From assembly GCA_012103035.1 (NCBI GenBank), contig JAAVLL010000002.1:1372501-1436500 (forward strand): a stretch of 64,000 nt of DNA, given 5' to 3'. Both the position numbers and the translations under genes were made by a program. The notes beneath the pieces were generated by a model. The model did not search any database and was not told the DNA's origin. It worked only from the letters and a program-made list of their open reading frames with translations. This stretch comes from Brucella oryzae. GTDB lineage: Bacteria > Pseudomonadota > Alphaproteobacteria > Rhizobiales > Rhizobiaceae. Below are positions 1 through 9,234 of this stretch, in pieces (position 1 is the first letter of the stretch; each line of letters opens with the position of its first letter).

Positions 1-13
1 CTCCACAGGTGGC

Positions 14-444
14 ATGCTGACTAAAAGGGCAAATATGGCCTGAAAGCCATGGTGCATCTGGCAGGCGTTACAGATGGACAACTGGTTTCGGCCAGCGAAA
101 TCGCCGAAAAACACCATATACCACGCAAGTTTCTCGACAATATTTTCACCGAGCTTCGCAATGCTGGCTTCGTGCTGAGCCGCAAGGGCAAGGGCGGCGG
201 CTTCTGCCTGGCCCGCCCGGCCAACGAAATTGCCATCGGCAATATCATCCGCGCACTCGACGGCGCGCTTGCCCCCATCGCCTGCGCCAGCAAGACGGAT
301 TATCGCCCCTGCGACGATTGCGATGAGGACGAATGCGAGGTGCGCCATATGATGCTGGATGTGCGCGAAGCCATCGCCAGCGTTCTGGATCATCGGACGC
401 TGGCCGACAGCAAGGCCATGGATATAGCCTCGCTGTCTAAATAG
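14..444 (+). CDS. Rrf2 family transcriptional regulator (frameshifted near start)
   Basis: Winged-helix DNA-binding regulator of the Rrf2/IscR family, about 143 residues. The reading from the ATG at 14 (MLTK) breaks at the A-run at 23-26. Adding one A restores the typical family start MLTKKGKYGLKAMVHLAG, so I take 14 rather than the internal GTG at 49. The helix-turn-helix covers the segment around SASEIAEKHHIPRKFLDNIF. A cysteine cluster follows at about residues 95-112 (CASKTDYRPCDDCDEDEC), the region where iron-sulfur type Rrf2 proteins bind their cluster. A role in iron-sulfur or redox sensing is therefore inferred; the regulated genes are unknown. The next gene is convergent. Confidence 0.85.
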
Positions 445-447
445 GTC

Positions 448-1662
448 TCAGGCGGCTGCCGACCAGTTCGGGAACGGATCGTTCAGCCCCGACCAGCGCT
501 CCGGCACGAAGTCTTCTTCCTCAAGCAAACATTGATCCAGCTCGGCGATGAGCGCATCTTCCCGCATCGGATCGACGCCGATGAACACGATTTCCTGACG
601 CCGATCGCCCCATATCTTATGGAAATACGGTTCCATGGCGCGCTGCCATTCGGGTTCCGCCGGCCAGTATTGCTTTGGCACGGACGACCACCAGCGCCCC
701 TTTTCCCGGTGCGCACCAATGCGCCCGCCTGACTGATTTCACCGACAAAATCAGGCCGGGTGGCAAGCCAGAAGAAGCCCTTTGCCCGCACCACACCCGG
801 CCAGCCCTTGTCGATAAACGACTGGAACCGTTCTGGATTAAAGGGACGCCGCGCGCGATAGACGAAGGAGCGAACGCCATATTCCTCGGTCTCGGGCGTA
901 TGCGAGGCAAAGCCATGCAGCTCTTGTACCAGAGCGGATGCTCATGCGCCTTGTTGAAGTCGAAGAGCTTCGTATCCAGTATGGCGTCGAGCGTCACTTC
1001 ACCGAAATCGACCTCCTCGATGCGGGCATCGGGATTGAGCGAGCGGATGACCTTATGCGCCAGATTACGCTCTTCTTTGAAGCGGTCGATATCTTGTTCA
1101 GCACGACGACGTCGGCGAACTCGATCTGTTCGACCAGAAGATCGACAAGCGTGCGCTCGTCCTCCTCGCCAAGGGATTCGCCGCGATCACGCAGAAAATC
1201 GCTCGACGCATAGTCTTTCAGCAGATTGGCGGCATCCACAACCGTCACCATCGTATCGAGCCGGGCGACATCCGAAAGACTGTTGCCCTTCTCGTCGCGA
1301 AACTCGAACGTGGCGGCAACCGGCAACGGCTCGGCTATCCCGGTCGATCGATCAGCAGGTAGTCGAAGCGCCCCTGCGCTGCCAGTTGCGAAACCTCTTT
1401 CAGGAGATCGTCGCGCAATGTGCAGCAGATGCAGCCATTGGTCATTTCAACCAGCTGTTCATCCGTGCGGGAGATTGGCGCCGCCCTCACGAACGAGGGC
1501 GGCATCGATATTCACTTCACTCATATCATTGACGATCACCGCGACGCGGCGGTTCTCGCGATTATTGAGCACGTGATTGAGAAGTGTGGTCTTTCCGGCC
1601 CCGAGGAAGCCGGACAGGACCGTAACGGGCAGCCTCTTTCTCATGACTCCGTTCCTCATCAA
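448..1662 (-). CDS. COG0523 (CobW/ZigA-type) GTPase, putative zinc metallochaperone, multiply frameshifted
   Basis: G3E-family P-loop GTPase of about 400 residues, read in pieces in several reverse frames. The start [20 protein letters not shown] contains Walker [10 protein letters not shown]. Further on are the family signature with two adjacent cysteines (GCICCTLR, read across a frame change near 1420), VLNKI for guanine specificity near 1095, and a C-terminal CobW_C region ending in FPNWSAAA. At least four single-base frame changes are needed, as in most genes here. It lies 7 bp downstream of the DUF4198 gene, which has a Zur-like palindrome at its promoter, so a role in zinc allocation under zinc limitation is more likely than cobalamin synthesis. 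Confidence 0.85.
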
Positions 1663-1669
1663 AAACTGG

Positions 1670-2403
1670 TCAATCGTGGTGGTGGTGATCGAGATTGAAG
1701 GTCAGCGTGGTGAAATAGCTGAGCTTGTCCGCTTCCTTTGAACCAGACAGCGGCCTGGAATAGCCCGCCCCGACGACATTGAGACCCGCATTGCGGATAT
1801 TGATCCTGGCGATGCCTTCCGCGTCGGTCTTTACCGGTGCCGCATGGCTGTCATTGACATAATCCGCCGTGACCTCGACGCCTTCCACCGGCTTTCCGTC
1901 AAACAGAACCTGCACGGGAAGCTCGTTGCCTGCCTGCAATATGGTCGGGTCCATCAGGGGACGATTTCAAACGGCAGGCCCTGCGGCTCAGGCTTCCTGC
2001 GCAAATGATCGAGAATAGCGATGGCAAATTTCTGGCTGTGGCTGGACTGTTTTGCGCCCGGCACTTCCGATTTCGGCTTGTTCACCCACTTGCCATCCGG
2101 CCCTTCGGCCCAGAAGCCATTGTCAAACGTGCCGCTGACCACGACCGCATCCTTGGACACGCCCAGCAGGGCATGATCGTTCTGCCGCCTGATTTCGACG
2201 GCGACATCCTTGCCCTCTCCGTTCCTGGCCGTAACCGTCTTCAGCTTCTGCGGATCATAGGCCTCGTCGCTTGCACCATGACCGTAAACGACAGCCTGCG
2301 TTCCGTGGCGCTCGGCAATCCAGATGCCATGCGCCCCTGCAACGGCTGGGGCAAGAAAAGTCAAAACGGCGCCAGCCTGAAGTGCTTTCGCAATGCTACG
2401 CAT
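1670..2403 (-). CDS. DUF4198 domain exported protein, frameshifted
   Basis: Secreted or periplasmic protein of about 244 residues. The start [21 protein letters not shown] gives a classic signal peptide cleaved before [10 protein letters not shown], and AAAGGAGA is a good ribosome-binding site just upstream. It changes frame near 1955: the first part ends FEIVP and the rest continues [20 protein letters not shown]. The C-terminal half resembles a beta-sandwich seen in DUF4198 and nickel-uptake-linked proteins, and the protein ends in a HHHHD tail that could bind metal. It appears to be the first gene of an operon with the COG0523 GTPase. A candidate Zur site lies 17-29 bp upstream of the start codon. 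Exact function unknown; periplasmic metal handling is inferred. Confidence 0.8.
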
Positions 2404-2419
2404 TTTCTTCTCCTTTAAT

Positions 2420-2432
2420 GTTATACCATAAC
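2420..2432. promoter_or_regulatory. Candidate Zur operator upstream of the DUF4198-GTPase operon
   Basis: Perfect palindrome GTTAT-ACC-ATAAC immediately upstream of the ribosome-binding site at 2403. It has the same GTTAT-N3-ATAAC architecture as the two sites between znuA and znuC. Alphaproteobacterial Zur operators are AT-rich palindromes of this kind. Confidence 0.65.
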
Positions 2433-2642
2433 AGTTTTGATGGTAAAATGGGCGGTTGGAGCCGCCCTTCTGTGTTTCAGCAAGTTCGTAAAACCGCTTG
2501 GCGCTTGATGATGCGCCAAACCGCATATTCGGAGTGCCGGGCTGTCGGTAGGTTACAGCCCGGCACATTTGCAACCACTTTCCGAGTGCCCAAGCACTCA
2601 GTTCCAAGGGCGGTCACAGCTGTTACTTTGACAGACAACCTT

Positions 2643-3610
2643 TCAGGAATCGGCCAGATTACGGATGAGCTGCGGATAAAGGTCGGGACCGTCCTTCAAT
2701 TCCGCACCCAGAGGATCAAGAACGCCGGTCTTGGCATCCGTCCCGTCGATAACGGTTTTCACCAGCTTCGGCTCGAACTGCGGTTCGGAGAACACGCAGG
2801 CTGCGCCGAGCGATTTGATCTTCTCGTGAATTTCCTTGATGCGCGCAGCGCCCGGCGCCTTTTCCGGGCTGACCGTGATCGATCCAGCCGCCTTCACGCC
2901 GAAGCGATTTTCGAAATACTGATAGGCGTCATGGAAGACGATGAACGGCTTGTCCTTCACCGGCTCCAGTTCGCTGGCGACTTCCTTGGTCAGCACGTCG
3001 AGCTTCTCGCCATAGTCCTTGGCATTCTTTTCATATTGCGCGGCGTGTTCCGGGTCGCTTTCGGCGAGCGTTTTGCAATATCCGCCGCCAGAACCTTTCC
3101 GTTCTGCGGATCGAGCCAGAAATGCAGATCATATTCACCATGGCCATGGTGATGGTCGTGTCCACTTTCCGACGCGTCGGTCGCATGGTTATGACCTTCG
3201 GCACCGTGGTCATGCCCCTCATGCCCATGGTCATGCGCTTCAAACGGGCCGCCTTCACGGAACTTCAGCTTCGTCAGGCCATCGGCTTCGCCAAGCGCAA
3301 CAACCTTCGCGCCATCGCCCAGCGTATCGATCGGCTTGTCGAGGAAGGTTTCCATCGACGGACCAGCCCAGAAAATCACCTTGGCGTGCTCGATTGCCTC
3401 TGCGTCGGATGGTTTCAGGCTGTAGACATGCTCGGAACCCGCACCCTGAACGATCAGCTTCGGCTCGCCCACGCCCTGCATGACCGCCGAAACAATCGAA
3501 TGAAGCGGCTTGATCGACACGACGACGCCATCGCGCTCTGCGGCCAGCGAGACAGTTGCCGTACCGGCCAGAAATACCGAGGCGAGGAGGAGGGAGCGAA
3601 GATGTTTCAT
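2643..3610 (-). CDS. znuA: Zinc ABC transporter substrate-binding protein ZnuA, frameshifted
   Basis: Periplasmic zinc-binding lipocalin-like cluster A-I binding protein, about 322 residues. The signal peptide is MKHLRSLLLASVFLAGTATVSLA, followed by VVVSIKPLHSIVSAVM, where His is a zinc ligand. Then come GAGSEHVYSLKPSD, a long His/Asp/Glu-rich loop at about residues 120-155 (many HDH and HGH units), and HFWLDPQNG. The C-terminal part has VFHDAYQYFENRFG and FSEPQFEPK. A frame change occurs near 3070 at a run of four A where five would restore AADIAKTLAES. It is transcribed divergently from znuC, with two candidate Zur boxes between them. It delivers zinc to ZnuB. Confidence 0.95.
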
Positions 3611-3659
3611 GGTCTCTCTCTGTGTAGAATTGGGGAAAGGTATCATATCCAAGTGATAT

Positions 3660-3694
3660 GTTATTTTATAACGTCTGTTGCGTTATGCTATAAC
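3660..3694. promoter_or_regulatory. Two candidate Zur operators in the znuA-znuC divergent promoter
   Basis: GTTATTTTATAAC at 3660-3672 and GTTATGCTATAAC at 3682-3694 are both perfect 5-bp-arm palindromes with a 3-bp centre, 22 bp apart (about two helical turns). They lie between the divergent znuA and znuC starts, so one repressor could control both directions. A third copy lies at 2420. Confidence 0.75.
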
Positions 3695-3795
3695 GTCTGT
3701 CATAAGGTGAGGCAACCCCCATTCTGGAAAAAATCGCAGCGGCGGATCATCCAAGCGTGGGACGAGAACGTGCAGGCAGTGAAAGCCCGGAACAG

Positions 3796-4656
3796 ATGAG
3801 CAGGAAGACCGCCCTCCCCGCCGAAAAGGCGCGGGAAACATTGATCGAACTGAAAGGCGCCGGCGTCTATCGCGACGGGCGCTGGCTCGTGCGCAATGTC
3901 GACCTGAGTGTTGAGCGCGGGGAGATCGTGACCCTGATCGGTCCGAATGGCGCGGGCAAGAGCACCGCCGCCAAGATGGCGCTGCGTATCCTGAAACCGG
4001 ACGAAGGCAGAGTGATCCACGCGCAGGGTCTGCGCATCGGCTATGTGCCGCAGAAGATCAATATCGACCGCACGCTGCCGCTTTCCGTCGAGCGCCTGAT
4101 GACGCTGACAGGACCTCTCTCACGCAAGGATATTGAGACGGCATTGGAAGTGGTCGGCATTCCGCATCTTGCAAAGGCCGAGATCGCCAACCTGTCGGGC
4201 GGTGAGTTTCAGCGCGCCTTGATGGCGCGTGCGCTTGCCCGCAAGCCGGACCTCATGGTGCTGGACGAGCCGGTGCAGGGCGTCGACTTCTCCGGCGAAG
4301 CCGCCCTCTACGAACTGATCGCGAAGCTGCGCGACGATACGGGCTGCGGCGTGCTTTTGATTTCGCACGACCTGCATCTGGTCATGGCGGCGACCGACCG
4401 GGTCATCTGCCTCAATGGCCATGTCTGCTGTAGCGGAACGCCGCGCGACGTAACGGCAAGCCCCGAATATATGCGGCTGTTCGGCAGCCGTGCCGTCGGG
4501 CCGCTTGCCGTTTATGAGCATCACCACGATCACACGCATCTGCCTGACGGGCGCGTGCTTCATGCCGACGGTTCCGTGACCGATCACTGCCACGCCGATG
4601 ATGGCCATCATCATGAGCACGAACATCATCACGAAGGGAGCGCGCCCCGTGCTTGA
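3796..4656 (+). CDS. znuC: Zinc ABC transporter ATP-binding protein ZnuC with His-rich tail
   Basis: ATPase of the high-affinity zinc importer, 286 residues from the ATG at 3796 (a GTG at 3757 would add 13). It carries Walker A GPNGAGKST, Q-loop YVPQ, signature LSGGEFQRALMARAL, Walker B LMVLDEPVQGVD and the H-loop LLISHDLHLVM. After about residue 235 there is an extension very rich in His and Asp (HHHDHTH, HADGSV, HHHEHEHHHE), longer than in enterobacterial ZnuC; a zinc-sensing or buffering role is inferred. It is one of the few long genes read in a single frame. Its end overlaps the znuB start by 8 bp. Confidence 0.95.
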   Translation: MSRKTALPAEKARETLIELKGAGVYRDGRWLVRNVDLSVERGEIVTLIGPNGAGKSTAAKMALRILKPDEGRVIHAQGLRIGYVPQKINIDRTLPLSVERLMTLTGPLSRKDIETALEVVGIPHLAKAEIANLSGGEFQRALMARALARKPDLMVLDEPVQGVDFSGEAALYELIAKLRDDTGCGVLLISHDLHLVMAATDRVICLNGHVCCSGTPRDVTASPEYMRLFGSRAVGPLAVYEHHHDHTHLPDGRVLHADGSVTDHCHADDGHHHEHEHHHEGSAPRA

Positions 4657-5470
4657 CGATTTCTTCACCCGCGCCATCATCGCCGGTGTCGGACTGGCGC
4701 TCACCACCGGCCCGCTCGGCTGCTTCATCGTCTGGCGGCGCATGGCCTATTTCGGCGACACCATGGCCCATTCCGCGCTGCTCGGCGTGGCGCTGGCGCT
4801 CATTTTCGACATCAATCTAATGATCGGCGTCTTCGCGGTTGCGGTGGCGATTTCAGCCATTCTGCTGCTCCTGCAGCGCCGCCACACATTATCGGCAGAC
4901 TCGCTCCTCGGCATCCTGTCCCATGCCACGCTGTCGCTTGGCCTCGTTCTCGTGGCCTTCATGACATGGGTGCGTGTCGACCTGCTGTCGTTCCTGTTCG
5001 GCGATATTCTGGCCGTCTCGCGGATGGATATCGCCTTCATCTACGGCGGCGGAATATTCGTGCTGGCGGTTCTGGCCTGGTTGTGGCGCCCTTTCCTTGC
5101 TGCCACCGTCAGCGAAGATATCGCGCGTGCCGAAGGCATGAACCCGGCTTTGTCGCGTATTGTTTTCATGCTGCTTCTGGCCATTGTCATCGCCATTGCG
5201 ATGAAGATCGTCGGAATTCTATTGATAACCTCGCTGCTCATCATTCCGGCAGCAACCGCACGCCGCTTTTCCTCAACGCCCGAACAGATGGCCATTCTGG
5301 CCTCGCTGATCGGAGCTGCAGGCGTCATCGGCGGACTTTATGGTTCCATTCATTTCGATACGCCGTCCGGCCCGTCCATCGTGGTCGCGGCGCTTGCCAT
5401 TTTCATTTTGAGCCTGTTACCCCTACATAAGAGGGAACAAGCATCACCAAAACGGATCGCTGGACAATGA
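4649..5470 (+). CDS. znuB: Zinc ABC transporter permease ZnuB
   Basis: Membrane permease of the zinc importer, 273 residues, uninterrupted. I place the start at the GTG at 4649 (LDDFFTRAIIAGVGLALTTG), behind the GAAGGGAG ribosome-binding site. About eight hydrophobic helices can be seen, with the family motif GCFIVWRRMAYFGDTMAHSA and LGILSHATLSLGLVL. The ABC-3 family helix MKIVGILLITSLLIIPAATA is present near residue 200. The last bases overlap the zur start (ATGA), so znuC-znuB-zur is one translationally coupled operon. Family known; function in this strain inferred from the context. Confidence 0.95.
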   Translation: MLDDFFTRAIIAGVGLALTTGPLGCFIVWRRMAYFGDTMAHSALLGVALALIFDINLMIGVFAVAVAISAILLLLQRRHTLSADSLLGILSHATLSLGLVLVAFMTWVRVDLLSFLFGDILAVSRMDIAFIYGGGIFVLAVLAWLWRPFLAATVSEDIARAEGMNPALSRIVFMLLLAIVIAIAMKIVGILLITSLLIIPAATARRFSSTPEQMAILASLIGAAGVIGGLYGSIHFDTPSGPSIVVAALAIFILSLLPLHKREQASPKRIAGQ

Positions 5471-5882
5471 GCACGTATCACCATCATCACGCCCCGCAGG
5501 ACCTGACCCGCAATCAGACACTGGTTTTCGACGTCTTGTCCAAGGCGGAAGGGCCACTCAGCGCCTATACGATCCTCGACCAGCTGCGTGACGACGGTTT
5601 TCGCGCGCCGCTGCAGGTCTATCGCGCATTGGAAAAGCTGCTCGACTATGGGCTGATCCATCGCCTCGAAAGCCTCAATGCCTTCGTTGCCTGCGCGCAT
5701 CCGCAATGCCATCAGCAGGGTCTGGTGGCTTTCGCCATCTGCGAGAAATGCGGTCAGGTGACAGAATTCTCCGACGCGGCCATTGAGAATCTCGTCAGCG
5801 CATGGAGCCTTCAGAACGGTTTCAAGTCGCGCAAGACGACATTGAACTGCGCGGGCTCTGCGAAGCCTGCGGGGAACACTGA
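5467..5882 (+). CDS. zur: Zinc uptake regulator Zur (Fur family), frameshifted near end
   Basis: Fur-family repressor of about 139 residues that senses zinc. It has an N-terminal winged helix (LSKAEGPLSAYTILDQL... APLQVYRALEKLLDYGLIHRLES), then FVACAHPQCHQQ and the structural zinc site CEKCGQ. A one-base loss near 5842 hides the second CxxC site; restoring it reads LRGLCEACGEH followed by a stop at 5880-5882, the normal family end. Without correction the frame runs to 5931. The gene overlaps znuB. It is predicted to repress znuA, znuCB-zur and the DUF4198-GTPase operon through the palindromes at 2420, 3660 and 3682. Confidence 0.92.
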
Positions 5883-5998
5883 CAAACAGGAACCTGTTCA
5901 AGGTAACCATGTCCGCAGAAACCCGGTTTAAAACATGGCGCATCCGCAAGCGAAACCTGCTAGACTGATGAAAGGGGAATAGCAGGTAAGATTTTGAT

Positions 5999-6332
5999 AT
6001 GGCACGGGTTAAGCCATCCCACGAACGTCGCAGGAAGAGAGACAGCGTACAAGGCTGCGCTCCGGAAAGATCGTGGGCCTCGACGGGCGCTTCATCATCG
6101 AATGCCATTTCAGCGATATCGCACCCCATGGCGCCAAGCTGAGAACTGTCGAAGTCCGACCCTGCCCGAACGCTTCTGGCTGTTCGATGATTATTACGGT
6201 CGTGCGCTTCTGGCCCGTGTCGCCTGGCGCAATGGTCGTGAAATGGGTGTGGAACTCATATCCGACCCAGCTGTCACACCGCTGGACGAAGAGCGCCTCG
6301 CTGAGCTTGCAGGAAAATATTATTCGCTGTGA
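5999..6332 (+). CDS. Small PilZ-like domain protein, frameshifted
   Basis: About 110 residues, read from the ATG at 5999 (MARVKPSHERRRKRDS) with two or three frame changes near 6050, 6150 and 6170. Joined pieces give LRSGKIVGLDGRFIIECHFSDIAPHGAKLR, then ERFWLFDDYYGRALLARVAWRNGREMGVELIS. The Arg cluster, the D-I/S-x-x-G-A motif and the closing xxRVxWxxGxxxGVEL pattern fit PilZ domains, which bind cyclic di-GMP. Its place between zur and the flagellar genes agrees with a motility-linked role, but that is inference. The 3' end overlaps the convergent flagellar-locus gene by 13 bp. Confidence 0.65.
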
Positions 6333-6862
6333 CTGACAGGCTCTGCGTTTGCCTGCTTCTCCGGCTCATGTTTGGCCGGTGCGGTTCGTGTCGGCGTGCC
6401 GCGCATGTTCATGGCCCGGATTTCTTCCGCTGAAATATAGTTGAACTGCTCGACCAGAAGGTCCTTGATGACCGGCTCGGGGAACCGCGCGTTCAGATCG
6501 GTGATGATCGAGGCGCGCACATCCTCGAAGCTCACCTTCTCGACCTCTTTCGTATCAGAATAGCTGCCATAGAACTTGCGGAAGATTTCATCGCCGATGA
6601 AGAATTCGAGCGGCACAGTCAGCTTCTTGCGAATGCTCGAATCGACCGTATAGACGAGCTGCGTCACCACATAACCGGCGACGCCACCATTCGAGATGAT
6701 CGGCACGCTCATTACATCTGTCTTGACATAATCCACGCCACCGAAACCACTGGTTGCGGCTTGCGCCCCATCCGAGGATGAGGCGTTCTGGCGAACCGCC
6801 AAGAAAAGCGAACCGAAAGCAACGGCGCAGATCCACAGACCGATGGCAATAATGCGGATCAT
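6320..6862 (-). CDS. Conserved flagellar-locus membrane-anchored protein, unknown function
   Basis: 180 residues from MIRIIAIGLWICAVAFGSLFLAV, a single N-terminal helix that anchors the protein with the rest outside the cytoplasm. The body (VDYVKTDVMSVPIISNGGVAGYVVTQLVYTVD, then FEDVRASIITDLNARFPEPVIKDLLVEQFNYIS) recalls FliL-type basal-body-associated proteins: one helix, then a small alpha/beta domain. I cannot assign it to FliL firmly. The start codon overlaps the end of the FlgN-like gene by 4 bp, so the two are translationally coupled at the end of the left-going flagellar operon. Read in one frame. Confidence 0.7.
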   Translation of the reverse strand: MIRIIAIGLWICAVAFGSLFLAVRQNASSSDGAQAATSGFGGVDYVKTDVMSVPIISNGGVAGYVVTQLVYTVDSSIRKKLTVPLEFFIGDEIFRKFYGSYSDTKEVEKVSFEDVRASIITDLNARFPEPVIKDLLVEQFNYISAEEIRAMNMRGTPTRTAPAKHEPEKQANAEPVSHSE

Positions 6863-7329
6863 CGTGCGTGACCGAGCCTCACGCTCTGCATGGAATAGGT
6901 GCCGTCGGCTTCCTGCGTTTCCAGCGCACCGCGAATGAGGTCGGCCAGTTCGCCAACGGCGCGCAGATGCAATTGCAGTGCTTCGCAATTCTTCTCAAGC
7001 TTCTGCTTCAGGCTGTCGAGCAGCGGCTGAAGCCGCTTCATCGTGGCCGGTTCGGCAGCGCTGGCTGCTTTCTTGATCGCCTTGTTGAAATCGTAAAGTC
7101 CGCGGCTCTTGCGGGCGTTGATTTCCGCGAGGTCGGGATTGCCGCCCTCCAGCAGCAGGCGCGTTTCGGTATCGATGACATCTTCCAGACGCTGGATCGC
7201 CCGCACGACCGGCTTTAATGTGGGGCTCTCGGCCGGTTCCTCTGCCAGCGCCTGACCCGGTTCGCTCGTCACAGCGATGATCGGCGAATCCTCTTGCGGC
7301 AGGCTGTTTTCAGAGCTTGTCTCGGTCAT
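6859..7329 (-). CDS. FlgN-like flagellar export chaperone
   Basis: 156 residues, acidic at the N-terminus, mostly helical with heptad-like repeats (AIQRLEDVIDTETRLLLEGG, then KRLQPLLDSLKQKLEKNCEALQLHLRAVGELADLIRGAL). This size and helix-hairpin pattern, and its position next to flgJ and fliR homologs, fit FlgN-type chaperones for hook-associated proteins. The hook-associated genes flgK and flgL are not in the window. Sequence similarity to FlgN is weak by eye, so the name is tentative. Read in one frame. Confidence 0.6.
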   Translation of the reverse strand: MTETSSENSLPQEDSPIIAVTSEPGQALAEEPAESPTLKPVVRAIQRLEDVIDTETRLLLEGGNPDLAEINARKSRGLYDFNKAIKKAASAAEPATMKRLQPLLDSLKQKLEKNCEALQLHLRAVGELADLIRGALETQEADGTYSMQSVRLGHAR

Positions 7330-7369
7330 TTAGGGGTCCTCGGTTATGACGCTTGTCGTTACGGGCCAA

Positions 7370-7947
7370 TCAGCCGCGCGCGCTATTGTTGTCGAGTTGC
7401 TTTTGAATGAGCTTGCGTTCGAAGCCATGCACGATGTCCTTCGACACGGCGTTTTCGCTCACCTGGTCTCCCAGATTATTGATTACGTCTCCTAACGCTA
7501 TCGTCGCCGGCGCGTCTGCCCGCCCGTTGCGCGCCGCCTGTTCCTCAAGCAACCGGGCAATGCCGACACCGCCGCCATCCGCCATCTTGTTTGCCATGGC
7601 TTCCGCCATCATGGACTTCCAATATTCACCGGCAATCCCTTCCCGAAGGTCGCCGTCGTCTCACTCGTAAACATCGACTGCACGAAGGATTGCAGCATGA
7701 AGGCCTCAAACTTGCGGTAGGCCGGATTGGCCACATTTTGCGCATCCGGTCGCACGCTGACCCCAGCCGCAAGGCTGTCGGAAAAGCTGGCGAAATTATC
7801 CCGCATCAGTCCACCGCTGGCGGCGGATGCCACCATGGTTGCCGATGCAGACGGCGCTCTCAACCGTTCCGCTGCCATACGATAGGCTTGCGGATCGGCG
7901 GCGCGCGCCACGTCCATCACCAGATCTGACGGCGGGTTGATCGCCAT
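7370..7947 (-). CDS. flgJ: Rod-binding protein FlgJ (rod domain only), frameshifted
   Basis: About 193 residues from MAINPPSDLVMDVARA. The rod-binding region is visible: FEAFMLQSFVQSMFTSET, then, after a one-base frame change near 7622, GEYWKSMMAEAMANKMADGGGVGIARLLEEQ. That is the classic FlgJ N-terminal pattern. There is no muramidase domain, as usual for alphaproteobacterial FlgJ. It would help assemble the periplasmic flagellar rod. The gene follows the FliJ-like gene in the left-going flagellar series. Confidence 0.85.
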
Positions 7948-8032
7948 GCATCTCTTCCTTCTTCTGTTGATTGCACCATAATGGGTCAAACTTGACTGAA
8001 ACTTGTGCGTGCGTTCAGCCTCGACTTTGCGC

Positions 8033-8434
8033 TCAATCAGGGTTTTGCGGCCTATTTGTCGTTTTCCGGCTAATAAATTCCTCGATCAGGCTGGAAAGTT
8101 CGCGCCGTTCGCGATCATTTTCAGCATCCGTCAGGCGATCTTCCAGCAAGCCGACCCGCCTCTGTTCCTGCAAAAGGGCCTTGCGCTGTGATTCGAGACG
8201 CTGTTCGAGCTGCTGCGATTCGGCGGCGTTGCTTCCAAGGCGCTTGATGAGCAGCGACGGATCGATATTGAGCGCATCGCCATCATAGCGACGGTCCTGC
8301 ATGGCGATCAGCGCCTCACGCTCCTCATCCAGCGCGTTCTTGCGCGCATTGGCTGCAGCAAGAGCCTGTTCCAGCCGGGCGCTTCCGAGCTTTTGCAGTT
8401 CAATGAGCTTCTTGAGATTGCGCGGATTCGTCAT
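8033..8434 (-). CDS. FliJ-like coiled-coil flagellar export protein
   Basis: 133 residues from MTNPRNLKKLIELQKLGSAR, nearly all alpha-helical with strong coiled-coil character (RLEQALAAANARKNALDEER, later QQLEQRLESQRKALLQEQRR). Size, helix-hairpin design and a place directly after fliR suggest a FliJ-type component that stimulates the FliI ATPase and docks to FlhA. No clear FliJ signature is seen, so the name rests on architecture and context. Its start overlaps nothing; the fliR stop lies 9 bp upstream. Confidence 0.6.
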   Translation of the reverse strand: MTNPRNLKKLIELQKLGSARLEQALAAANARKNALDEEREALIAMQDRRYDGDALNIDPSLLIKRLGSNAAESQQLEQRLESQRKALLQEQRRVGLLEDRLTDAENDRERRELSSLIEEFISRKTTNRPQNPD

Positions 8435-8442
8435 AGCTGCCC

Positions 8443-9206
8443 TCAGAACAGCGCGCGCAACTGCGTCGCCGTTTCGTTGGTGAAAAAACGCAGGAGTTCC
8501 GGCAGGATGAAATAGACCACCAGCAGCCCTCCCCAGCACAAATGGCATCGATACGAAGTAAACCGGGATGGTCGGCGTCAGCTTGTTGACCAGGCCGATG
8601 GCGAAGTTGACGAGAATCGCAAAACGATGAAGGGCGCCGCGATGCGCAGCGTTGCCAGAAAAGCCGCCGACAGCGCATCGGTGAAATCGATCATCGCCGC
8701 GTCGGGCCGGAACTGCCCGTCAACGGAATCGCGACATAGGAATTGAGCAGCGCCCGAAAAATTTCCAGATGCATGTCGGTAATGAAGAACAGGAACAGAG
8801 CGCTGAAGGTGACGATGGTTGCAAGCGTCGCCTGCGGTTCGCTTTCCGTGATGGCATCGGCAGGGGAACCGGAATAACCGACGGAAACCGCCATCGTGCT
8901 GGCCATGAATTGCAGCGCCCAGAAATAGATATGCGCCAGAATGCCGATCACTGCGCCGACGAACATTTCGCTCGCCATCAGGCGGAACAGGGTCCATGGC
9001 TGCCCGGCATCGACAACGGTAACGATACGCTGCAGCACCAGCGGCAGGACCGCGAAGGAACAGGCGAGAGCGATGTAGAGCCTGACCTGCAACGGAATGC
9101 GCGCACTCGAAAGCCCCGGCATCAGCATGAGGCACGCGCCGATGCGGCAGAACGCCAGAACGGCGGCCAGGATGATCTCGTTAAGCGGCAGTTGCGCGAC
9201 AGGCAC
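8443..9206 (-). CDS. fliR: Flagellar export protein FliR, frameshifted
   Basis: Integral membrane component of the flagellar type III export gate, about 254 residues. Starts at a GTG (MPVAQLPLNEIILAAVLAFCRIGACLMLMPG). Helices and FliR motifs are visible: VRLYIALACSFAVLPL, GAVIGILAHIYFWALQFMAS, GYSGSPADAITESEPQATLA, FFITDMHLEIFRALLNSY. The second half needs frame changes near 8700, 8625 and 8540 to read LRIAAPFIV, LVNKLTPTIPVYFVSMPF and FILPELLRFFTNETATQLRALF. Its partners FliP and FliQ are not in the window. A 255-bp repeat-bearing gap separates it from the 3' end of flhA, with which it normally forms an operon. Confidence 0.88.
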
Positions 9207-9234
9207 TCAAGGCCCTTTCATCGTATGAAGCAAC

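Noticed and set aside
448-1662. COG0523 protein as cobalamin synthesis CobW
   Set aside because: No cobalamin genes nearby; zinc genes and Zur-like operator point to zinc allocation.
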